From: Amphirosellinia nigrospora
Lineage: Eukaryota > Ascomycota > Sordariomycetes > Xylariales > Xylariaceae
Reading direction: 5' to 3'
DNA: 64,000 bases
Assembly: GCA_004123355.1 (NCBI GenBank)
Contig: SCHM01000002.1
Location: forward strand, 4,189,569 to 4,253,568
A program made the translations under genes and the position numbers. Below are positions 23,749 through 33,097 of the stretch, in pieces. Within the stretch, counting starts at the first letter, position 1. Each line of letters opens with the position of its first letter. The notes beneath the pieces are model-generated. The model had not been told where the DNA came from and made no database searches. It saw only the letters and a list, made by a program, of their open reading frames with translations.

Positions 23749-24382
23749 GCTATCAAGAGAGGGCAGGTCCGCCGCACCGCCACAATAAGTCAGCAGAGGC
23801 CTTCGTACTAAGCTCCTCATATTGCTATTAGTGGCACCTTGACGACTATGGGGGGTGGCTTCCAAATTGGTGCCGTCGTCGAAACTGTAGATGAGCTTAA
23901 CCAGACCATCGTCGGTGGTACATCCAAGACAGTCAATATAGGCGATTATCTCACCGGCGGTAGCCACTCCGTTCTTACGCACCGGTACGGTATGGCGGCA
24001 AACTAGGCCTTAGAGATGGAAGTTGTCACATCATAAGGCGAAATCGTCACTGCCAATGAGTGTCAGAATCGAGATATATCTTGGGCGATGCGAGGTGCTA
24101 GCAGCCGTCGTCTCTGTTAGGCTGTAAAATGTCTCGACTAACGATGCCTCAGCGTGGTGGCTCAGCCTTCGGTGTCATGACATCCGTCACATTACAAACA
24201 CACTCAACCCCGAACCTGGTGGCCGCAAATCTTGCGATCGGGAGGTTCAGTTTATCGAGTGCTAGGTACATCAGTCGACTTCTGCGATACTTGGTGGGAG
24301 CCAAGACCTGTCCCTCATAGCCAAAAACGGCCCCGTAGCCAAGTAAAAGCAGGATGTGGAGATACACTATATAGAGCCTCAC
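23749..24382 (-). pseudogene. secreted-protein pseudogene cut by solo LTR
   Basis: The minus strand starts with an apparent signal peptide (MRLYIVYLHILLLLGYGAVF) at 24382 and continues with LDKLNLPIARFAATRFGVEC. Further in, pieces such as SHRPRYISILTLIGSDDFAL and GEIIAYIDCLGCTTDDGLVK (ending ~23750) read as protein but are separated by stops and frame changes. The reading ends where the solo LTR (23504-23748) is inserted. I do not recognise the family. The signal peptide suggests a former secreted protein. Confidence 0.4.
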
Positions 24383-24624
24383 CAGACCTTAGTCAAACCA
24401 GCGAGGTCAACCAGTGAGAAAGTGTTTTTCGTTCGAACGCATTGTGGACTGCTGATGACACCCATCCTATCTTACACCCTTACAATTCTATCATTTACAT
24501 GTTTGACGAGTGTGCTTAGCCGGCCCGTGAAATACGCTACCTCTGCAGCCGTCGTTCACAGAGTGAGTGAGGTATTGCTGTGACCTACGTATAACGAGCC
24601 ACTGGTATTGTCATTTACGGATAA

Positions 24625-25147
24625 CTAGCGCCTTCCGAATATATCGTGATCATGAGTCTGCGCGAGATGCGATTTGCAGTGCATGCGGCCCTGGAGCAGT
24701 GTCCCCTTCTTTGCGCATCCGCCCTCGGGGCAGGGAATGCCATCGTCCTCTTCGCGCAAGTCTGGGGGGCCGGGGGAGGCGCTGGCTCCGAGCGCGCAGG
24801 CTTTCGGCTCTTTTTTGCGGCACAGAGCAAGCAATGCGCTGCCAGTACGTATCCGGTGTTCGACTTTAGTCTGATTGTCTAGCTGTGTCATCTCTACACA
24901 GATGAAGTCAGCTACCTCCTGGCGTTCCTTCAGTTGATGCTCAACAACTAGCGCCGTCCACTCGTCAGCATCTAGGCCAAGCGGTGTATCATCTTCTGAC
25001 TGCTTGTTGATCTCGATAGTGTCAATGGTATTGAAGTACTGCGTTCGAGAACACTTCTTGGCAGAGTTCATAAGTTTCCGCCTTGCACACTTAAGCGTGT
25101 CGCTTGCCTTCTTGTACAGCTGGTAAAGCTTTCTCCTGATATAGTAT
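24625..25147 (-). pseudogene. C-terminal relic of a DUF3435 (Crypton/Starship-captain-like) tyrosine recombinase
   Basis: The frame reads YYIRRKLYQLYKKASDTLK, QYFNTIDTIEINKQ, DEWTALVVEHQLKERQEVAD, HRIRTGSALLALCRKKEP, and then a finger-like end CPEGGCAKKGTLLQGRMHC followed by SHLAQTH. This order (helical basic segment, 'YF.TIDT..I..Q', 'EW....V.H.L.ER...A', 'R...A..ALC.R.EP', terminal C..C/H..H) is that of the C-terminal part of DUF3435 proteins, the recombinases of Crypton-type elements and Starships. The catalytic domain is absent: a stop lies just upstream at ~25150. The middle finger region also seems shortened. It is a decayed fragment, and no element ends were identified. Confidence 0.6.
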
Positions 25148-25516
25148 AGACTCTAAATATATGGCTAGGTATGTACGTAAAGTCTCTTTGTTTTATCGTT
25201 ATGTACTTAGGCCCCTTCCTCCAGACCCGTGTTCTTAGCAATAAAGACCGTTTCCCCCTATATTTTATGAAGATATACCTGGTGCAGTTCGTTCTATACC
25301 ATTTCCAATTACCTCGACTTAGATAGCATTAAAAATGTATCAAACAGCTATAGCCATGGCCCATCCTCTCATTTTAAGCCTCCTCTCCTAATTAGCCTCG
25401 GATCTCTTCTCTAATGCTCGCTCTAAGCTACACCACGTCGCCACCTGAATTATGAAAACTCCCCTCTTGTTTGCGTCGACCGACATGGAGCATGTCCTCA
25501 ACCACCATCGGCGTGG

Positions 25517-26458
25517 TTAAGGTACTTCCACTGGAGCCTGAGAATGTAACTCGTGTGGCATGTTCTGATACGGCGTGTGCGATGGGCTCGAATATGTCAT
25601 CTGTGATGGTGCGCCGTACATCTCCTGGGATGGTGCACCGTACATCTCCTGGGGCGGTTTCCCGGCATCGGTCCCGGCATTGGACCCGTTTGGAGCAGGG
25701 GTGCTGCTGCTACCTTTACTTCCGTGGCGGCGCGCGAGAAACCACCCGAGACCGAACAGTGCGATGGCTCCCACGCTCACGCCTACGCCGACACCTGCTT
25801 TCGCGCCGGTTGACAACCCCGAACTCGACGGAGGCGGCGTCGATGTCTCTGTGCCGCCGGCGGCACTGCTTGTCGTCGTAGGGCTGGTGGACGAAGCCTG
25901 CGAGGTGCTGCCGGTAGTAGACGAAGAGACAGTGGTACTCGAAGAGGTGGGGGAGCTCGAAGACGAGGTCGCGTCTGGGTCGTTGATGATAAATATATTC
26001 GAAGATATCTGCTGGGAGGTCGAGGTTGGAACCTCTCCCTTCGGCAGGAATCGGAACACCCAAGTTTTCGAGTTGGAAAGTTCGGCTGCGGGGATCGTAG
26101 CCGTCCAAGTTACTGATAGTGTCGAAGTTACGTCTACACCGGCTATGCGACTTGTTAGTATTAAATCTTCCTAAGCTACTTTTTAATCGTTGAAAGTCTT
26201 ACCAGCTATTTTATGTTGCGCGTCGTCACTAGAGCCTGTAATCCACAGGTCGACCGAGGTTGGGTTGCAGTCCGAGCAATAGTTGGGAAACCAACCTTGG
26301 AGAGCCGACGTCCACTGGAGCGTGTACGATTTACCGAGCTGCAGAATAGTCGAATAGTCCGGGCCTTGGGGGAACACCCAATCATCCTGCACCGTCTGTG
26401 CCGCGCACGCGGGCGCCCACAAGAAGAGCGCGAGTGATGCAGGAAGCATCAACAGCAT
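25517..26458 (-). CDS. single-pass cell-surface protein with Ser/Thr-rich stalk
   Basis: Two exons (26203-26458 and 25517-26142), GTAAGA donor and CATAG acceptor, phase 1, encode 293 residues. Residues 1-20 are a signal peptide (MLLMLPASLALFLWAPACAA). The ectodomain contains LGKSYTLQWTSALQGWFPNY and VTSTLSVTWTATIPAAELSN, which read like beta strands. A low-complexity Ser/Thr stalk follows, then a membrane helix (AGVGVGVSVGAIALFGLGWF) with a basic stop-transfer ARRHG, and a short cytosolic tail with a repeated QEMYGAPS. This is the architecture of fungal wall-sensor or adhesion-type surface proteins. No specific family is claimed. The frame is clean. Confidence 0.7.
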
Positions 26459-28184
26459 CGTGGTAACAAAGAATCAGACAGTATGATTATGACGATTTAA
26501 AGAAAGTGAACATCAATTCACGCTGCAACACGAGACCCCAAAAGCACAAAACTGACAAGAAGGATCAAGAGCCTGGTTTCGAGGAGGGGATGGCATTCTT
26601 GTTAGATCCTTCTAAGCGATCAATCAATACCCCAGTCCTATATCATCGTACCATGGGTAAGGTCTATCCGGCCACCACATCACTCACTACCTTTCCTTCG
26701 ATGCGGAGGAAGGTTACTTCACATGTCACATTCTAGCCCACTGTGCCATTCCATCTTGCGGATTACGAAAGCACTGGTTATTACTGTCTCTCCTCCTGCT
26801 ATATTTTTGAGCACCCGCCGTTCGTGCAAAAATTGTGTATGCCACATTTTCCATGCAGGATAAAAGGGGCCCGTCCGGAATTGGAACACAAGGTTGCAGT
26901 CGATGGTCAGTCATTTTGTGGGGCTTAGGATTACGTGGGTGGAGGACTCAGGGGTCATAAACACCACACCACCTGACCAACTACCTACTTTGCTTTCCGT
27001 ACCTAGGTACTTAGCTTTACGCATCACGGACTTTGATTTTCGTTTTCTTTTTGGCAATTAGACTGCGTTCGGTTGGATCACCAGCCTCCCTAATCATCTA
27101 AGTGAAAAAGTTAAGCCGATGGACGAGTAGGAGCTAGATTAGCTCCAACCCTCGCACCGGGCTCAATTTAGTGTGCAGGCCATTTACAAGAGGCCGCCAG
27201 TAACATCTAGTTATCCATTCAGGCACATTTCTTTTTTTCGGGTTTGATTTTACCAACTTACTTAGTCATCTGTGGCCAATGAATGATTCAGAGTTGGAGC
27301 TGACCGTGGGGGCCATTTGGGAACGGATGCGTGCCTAGTAAAAGCAACCCAACCTTCGCCCGAACATGAAGGCAACCAAATGAAGTTCGCACCGGCGCTA
27401 CATATGACGGCTTCTAAAAAAGTTGAAAAGCGATAGAATGATGTTGCGTGAAGGCGACTGGCCTGCTAAGCCTATGTGGTACGGGAGATTCTAATTTCAG
27501 ACACTTAAGCCTCCCCCCAGGGACTTTGATGCCAAGTTCTCAACGCAAAAGTGAATACTTGGCACGGATTGCTCCTAGACTTTTCTTGGGGTACCTCAGC
27601 GTCAACCGAAATGGGCCGATTGCTGTCGAGGCTTTCAATATCTTCGCCCACCCTTGTCTTCCCCTTCGCGACAAGAGCAAATTCCCGTCGGCGTAGTTGA
27701 TTGCAAGCAGCCCTGATACCCTATCTGGCATTCGTGTAGTAGCTAGATTTCGTTGTTCATACGAACTTTGGGTAGCCACGGCCTCTCGGGTAGGGACACA
27801 CCTTTGGAGGCGGACGCTCCTTTGACTCATCCGCGGCTCCAGCTTTGATTAAGCCACGACTAATAGTCATTTTGCGAAGAGGGTTGCAAGCTTTCGGATG
27901 AAACATGTAGGATTGTGAACAAAGATTTTGATGCAGCTCCGTTTCTCTGGTGCTCGGAGAAGGGGTTAGCCAAGTTTTCGTCGTTTGGCAGTAGCTAGCC
28001 AATGGTATCGGCGTACGGTTTATAACATCAGATTACCGGGCGAGTAGAAGGCGAGCAAGATTAAAGTTTTTAACATCAATGGGGATACGCTAGGTCGATA
28101 ACACACGCTACGCTTCACGGCCAGAGATATATCCATATATAGCTGAATATCATACAATTACATAGGCAAACCACTGTTGAGGTA
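26459..28184. other. intergenic, nothing supported
   Basis: I see no conserved gene on either strand in 26459-28184. A TACCTAGGTA word occurs near 27002. Short ORFs are unpatterned. Confidence 0.4.
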
Positions 28185-29220
28185 CTAATTCCCATTCAAT
28201 GGGCAAAGCTGATAACCCCGGGTTTCCCAACGGCCATTGCCAACGCATAGATCGCACCAAAAGATATTGTCGAGATCTACTAATCTCTTGATTTGAAGTA
28301 AGTGCCCATAGTTGTCGCCCCAGAAGGATTTCGTCCAATGCGGCTTACCGGGGATGTTCTGATCAAGGTCAGTTTTAGGTTTGATATGATGTTTTGTCCT
28401 GAAACACCTGCCTCGTTAAAGTAAGCTCCCATATTGGAGGCAGGCTGTCAAAGAGGTTCCGTTATCGCATTAACAAGTTCTAAAGTCTCGGATTTCGTCG
28501 TAGCATTGAAAGGAGGAAACTCGTTGCCAAAGGCTATACGGGGTGGTCAATCATGTAGCTATAGTAAAATGATCACACGGGAAGACTTACTGGCATAGAA
28601 ATATACATTTCTTTATGATGGTTAATAGCATTGCTCCCGCCTCTTAGTTTTGCATTCCTTGTACCATTACCAGACACCAGGAATGCCTGCTCAACTGCTG
28701 TACTACTCGAAGTCAAAGCATTCTTCTAGAAGATGAGACTCCACCCAATCTTCGTAGCCCGCGGGTTTCTGATCATAATAAACATTTAGCCATGGTGCAA
28801 ATAAGGGGTATGGAATGAGTTTCGCGAACGACACAGCGTCAGGCTATGTGGCATTGAGGCGAGCAATGATGGGATCTTGTATAGCTTGCATATCCTTTAT
28901 ATTCTCAGAGCTGAGAAGCACGAACTCGCCAATCACGCCAGCTATTGGTATTGTACCGTCCTTGCCATTAGGGACCGAGCAGTTGGACGACATCACCGAA
29001 TAACCAGACACTCCTTCAGAGTCAAGGTAAGGGAATTGGGAAAGAGTAGACGTTCATGTCCCAAAACCACGCTGCTGGTGCAGTGAGAGACGTAAGCCAA
29101 GTTCCTAAACCGTATAGCTTCGAGACAGGTTTCTATGTCGAGAACTGAAGCTTTATCTGGCTGCAGAAATTGTGTCTTTCTAGTCTATCTGGTGAGAAGA
29201 TCTACTTGCGAGCATGTTAA
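28185..29220 (-). pseudogene. FAD-linked (berberine-bridge-type) oxidase, C-terminal half only
   Basis: The minus strand reads as the second half of a fungal BBE/FAD-linked oxidase: QFPYLDSEGVSGYSVMS, GTIPIAGVIGEFVLLSSENI, YYDQKPAGYEDWVESHLLEE, VSGNGTRNAKLRGGSNAIN, MGAYFNEA and finally SFWGDNYGHLLQIKRLVDLD with NIFWCDLCVGNGRWE before the stop at 28185. Several in-frame stops interrupt it and the FAD-binding N-terminal half is missing; upstream sequence is the 3' flank of the homocitrate synthase gene. Intact relatives oxidise sugars or secondary metabolites with a bicovalent flavin. The position behind homocitrate synthase on the same strand may be chance or the remnant of a former cluster. 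Confidence 0.75.
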
Positions 29221-29362
29221 AGATGAGGGGTCTCTTAGCCATCGTATTAAAAGGGGAGCCTGATAGATATAACGTGACTACATTGGAACATCGCAATAAT
29301 CACATATTACTGTTTCTTTGGCGTCAGAGGTTTAGCTTATTGTGTTATCTACTACTGATTCA

Positions 29363-29463
29363 AATCTGCTCTACCTACTTTTTTTTACCGAAAATACCCC
29401 AAGTACAGACTTGAATCTGGTCTACCTACTTTTTTTTTGCCGAAAATACCACAAGTACAGACT
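29363..29463. repeat. two-copy tandem repeat of ~50 bp
   Basis: Two adjacent near-identical units, each containing CTACCTACTTTTTTT, CCGAAAATACC and AAGTACAGACT, lie just downstream of the homocitrate synthase stop. It is a local duplication with no coding potential. Confidence 0.7.
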
Positions 29464-29509
29464 CCAATTTTCATGTAACCTTTTCTACACTCTCGTCATT
29501 CTGTCTATT

Positions 29510-32500
29510 TTAACTGTGACCATTCAGTAGGTCAAGGTGGAAGGATCGAATTAGGGCATCAGTCTCATCAAGGGTCATCACCTTGAGGTCTGCCATCTGC
29601 TTGATCTTGGCCGTACTAGAATGTCGGGGTTGGATCGTTAGTGAACTAGATGTTAGGATAGGTAGCCAACACTTACACCTGGCGAATTTTGTCCTCTGGC
29701 CAGGAATTTGCATCGAGGCCCAACTGGTCAACTCGACTCTTAATAGCATTCCACCCAGTAAGTCGAGATGTGAAATGAACACTAAGAAATTGGATCAGTT
29801 CCCAGGCTTCATAGTATTACCTAGGTCATAGCTTACTATCTGTACAACTGTGTTAGTTCTGAACATACGCGAGACAAATAGTACAACTTACCTTGATAGA
29901 CCGAAGTCCTCGGGCTTGAGGATCTCATAGGTGGACGGGGAATTAAGGATTGCCTTAGCGTGGATACCAGCCTAATACCGTGTTAGTCGGTTTATTAATC
30001 GACGGGTTCACATGTGGTATATAGATACCTTGTGTGTGAAGGCGCAAAACCCTGTGAATTTCGTAAGCAACACGGCAATGGCTACATATATAGCAGATAA
30101 CATACCAGTAATTGGGTTGTTAAATGGCACGTTGATCTGGAGAGGCCGTTAGCTTACAAGAAAGCATAATGATAAAGCCAGATAAAGTGTGGGCTTACTT
30201 CAACAGCTTCTGCGACAAAATCTTCAATAGCCTTGAGCTGGTGAAGCTTATACTTGGAGAGAATGTAATCCCTGCTGGTCGGCATCATTCTAGCCATCTT
30301 GTGTTTCGTAAAGTCAGACCACAGTTGGATTCCTGAAGAGTAAGGTTTAGACATACGAGGGCCCCAAGTGGGCAGATGCCATTTCTTTCCCCAATTCCAA
30401 GCACAGATGTGTCGACGTCTGTGCCGTAGAAAGTCAGCCTATGCCCACCCCCGTAGACAACGTCGGTGGATCCGGAGTCCAGCTCCAAGGTCCATATCTC
30501 CTTGGTAGTTATGAAGAGAGAATTCAGTGGGCTTACGTGTAGCACCAGCCTCGAGGGCAGTGAAGGAGTTCTAGGAATGGTCAGCTTCTCATCACCAGGT
30601 TTCGGAGCATATGACGGACCGCCACAGCACAGCCTGTATCATCGTGGAACTTGATTCGATTAGCCAAGTGTCATGCGAAATATAGTTTACAGGAGCATAT
30701 ACGTGAACCTCTATATCGGTCGAGACACAGCCTCGAAGGGTTCTAACAAGGTCCTGCGGATGGTTAGCATACGGCGGCCAAAAAAGAGGATGGCCATCAC
30801 TTACATAAACTTGTCTCGGAGAAGCACAGCCCACTGTGTCGGCAACGCCCACTCTTCCGACACCAACGTTATTGCTTTTGAGAAATCCTCCGTTAGTTGT
30901 TGCCGTACGGAGCGTATTTCTAAAGCTAAAGAACAGATTCAGGAGCACCTATGCGGGAAACTCTTCATTGGGACAGCGAACCGCTCTTGGGGAATGCCAA
31001 AGGGACACCAATAGCACGGCAAGTACTTACACAGCGCGGTAAATGGAGAGCAAATCGACTAGATCCGACCTTTGCATACGTTAGCGAGACAGCTGGTTTT
31101 GGAGTCAGCCGACCCTTCAGAAACCCGCCGAGCCAGATGAGTCAAGCCTTGGATGGTGAAGAGCACGTCGAATAGCGTTGCTTTGCTATGCTAAAATGGC
31201 TAATGTAGAAGCCTTATAGGTCATAGGCGCATTTTAAGAGAGTGTCGCAAAAACGATGGTGCCATGTTGTAACGAGCAACGAGAATCTGCATACAAGACC
31301 CTGCTTTTCCCTCTAGGTCTTGCTCGTCATGATTCTCAAAGGCTCCAGACTCCGCAAGCAACAGAGATCGATCGGTCGGCGAAGGGATCGGCTTAGAGAA
31401 GTGTAAAGACGATACTTACCGGAAAGAGTCTTCACTCGAGAAGCGGACCTCGCAGCCTCGGCTGAGCCATTGTTTAGCTTCTAATCGGGACCAGATTGGT
31501 GGTGCACATACCTCTTGATATACTCGATAACCTCGATAGCCTGCTTGGTAATAGCTATCATGTCCTTGCCGCCAAGGGAATGCTCTCGTAGGAATTCTTG
31601 TTGCTGCCAGTCAGTCCATGAACGAGATTATATAGTGGGTCGGTCCTCACGGCTCGTCCCGATGACGACATCTACACCGTCAACTCCGCAGTCGCACTTA
31701 GAGGGTTCAGTCATTTGCAATTCGTTCTCCATTCGAAGGACTCATACCGCAAGCTTGGCGTCCTGGAGCATGTGTTAGCCACATACGAGCATGGGTGCGC
31801 TGGCAGATCGACTGAGGTAAACAAAGGCATCTAAAATCGCTAGCCATAACGGCTGCTCACCTCTAGAGTGCATCTTGTATCTGATATATCGGTTAGAAGA
31901 CTTGGCATAATTAGGGCCAAGAGGAGACAACGAACGGGTTAAAATCTTGGCCTACTGTGTCGTTAGTAGACATTTAATCTCTCTCAAGTATTGGTTATTG
32001 AATGTGCACCTTGAGGCCGAGCTTGCAGATGGCTTCGCAGTCGTCGCGAGATTGCTATGGTTGATTAGCGCTGAGATGCAACTAAGACATACTAGAAAAG
32101 ACTTACCGGGCTGGCAGCTGGATTCGTAAGTTCAATATAGTCACAACCAAATTCAGAAAGCATCGTCGCACTGCAGACAAGGTAATGTCAGCAAGTATAA
32201 CAAAGGGCTGAGTCCGTCTTGAACATACATTTTAATTTTCGTCTCCGTTGAGAAGTACGCATTGGCAAATTGTTCGCCCTCCCTCAAAGCTAAAACATGC
32301 ATTAACCACTTTGTTCGAAGCTATACAGGTATGATAGCGAGGATGATTTCTTACTAGCTGGAAACAGTTAGTTATCTACTGCTGTATTGAGCTTGTTTGT
32401 AGAGCTAAAAGACATATTTTAGGAAGGCCTATACTCAAACACCCTTATTGGGTAGCAGCGAATCACTCTTGGAAGCTGCTGAGAGAGGAATTGAATGGCA

Positions 32501-32602
32501 CGGGAGATACTTGCATTCTATGATCTTGAAGTTGCGGACATTGCTCAAGAGGTCGCTAACGCTCGAGTAAGGGTTCGACGTGGAGTTGCCGGTGATGGAC
32601 AT
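29510..32602 (-). CDS. lys20/lysF-like: homocitrate synthase, 24 exons including two 3-nt micro-exons
   Basis: The enzyme condenses acetyl-CoA with 2-oxoglutarate, the first step of fungal (alpha-aminoadipate) lysine synthesis. Exons in order: 32602-32515, 32357-32355, 32289-32229, 32170-32107, 32054-32010, 31951-31936, 31880-31861, 31762-31748, 31696-31651, 31596-31512, 31461-31420, 31069-31031, 30874-30805, 30753-30703, 30649-30620, 30570-30537, 30418-30357, 30297-30199, 30136-30106, 30051-30029, 29971-29892, 29839-29837, 29781-29677, 29615-29510. They sum to 1218 nt, 405 aa, without a break. Visible family motifs: [136 protein letters not shown]. Catalytic Arg, metal-binding His pair and HKAGIH are all present. 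N- and C-termini are shorter than in most ascomycete enzymes. It could be the housekeeping copy or a paralogue. Confidence 0.92.
29837..29839 (-). other. 3-nt micro-exon 22 of homocitrate synthase
   Basis: ATA is flanked by branch-like AACTAACA, acceptor TTGTACAG and donor GTAAGC, leaving introns of 52 and 55 bp. It turns TCA AG + T GTT CAT into S-R-Y-V-H, restoring the Arg-Tyr of the RYVHF motif. Skipping it would give S-S-V-H. Confidence 0.78.
31281..31337 (-). other. imperfect stem-loop inside the 350-nt intron of homocitrate synthase
   Basis: Two nested arm pairs, GAGAATC/GATTCTC (31281-31287 with 31331-31337) and CAAGACC/GGTCTTG (31294-31300 with 31316-31322), can form an interrupted hairpin in intron 11, by far the longest intron of the gene. 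Confidence 0.4.
32355..32357 (-). other. 3-nt micro-exon 2 of homocitrate synthase
   Basis: CTA is flanked by a branch-like TAACTAAC, acceptor TTTCCAG and donor GTAAGA. With exon 1 ending GAA T and exon 3 starting CT TTG AGG, it produces E-S-T-L-R-E-G exactly. Without it the Thr of the family's catalytic STLREG motif is lost. Confidence 0.75.
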
Positions 32603-33097
32603 GTTGGCAGTTGGGCCGTCCAAACGACGGCAGGGAGATGTAAAGTAGGATGAGCGGCTTTGTTACGAAATCAGTTTGTCTCTCGCGCGCAAGCAGTAAA
32701 TGAGAGACTCTGGCTGTTTGATGTTCTGGAGCAGATGATGGAGGGTCTGCACTTGCATAAATATTAATTTTTTTGAGAGTCACGTCACTGCTCCGGTCGC
32801 CGGACATGGGGCAGAGCTGGAGATGCCCAGTGGGGGAATGTTGGCCGCATTATGCAACTAACCAAGTACTACCCCACAAGGTCGCATTCCAGGGGCCATC
32901 CCAGCCAGCTCCGGCTCCACTAAAATTTTCTGTTGATTGCTTCCATTAACCGCTTGCCTACCTGAAGCACAACGCAAACTTCAGGACACATCATATAGGT
33001 ATCACCTGCCCATCCCATAGACCTATAAATTTTTAACCTGTTTCTCTTTCTCTTTCTCTTTCCCAATTCTATCAAAGATTTTCTCCCCATATACAAA
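32603..33097. promoter_or_regulatory. divergent promoter between homocitrate synthase and Nop6
   Basis: These 495 bp separate two genes transcribed away from each other. A pyrimidine-rich run (TTTCTCTTTCTCTTTCTC) at about 33043-33061 precedes the Nop6 start, typical for fungal housekeeping promoters. No TATA box is evident for Nop6. Confidence 0.5.

Noticed and set aside
1-32600. An intact Starship or other giant element
   Set aside because: Only a C-terminal recombinase fragment is present; no catalytic domain and no terminal repeats were found.
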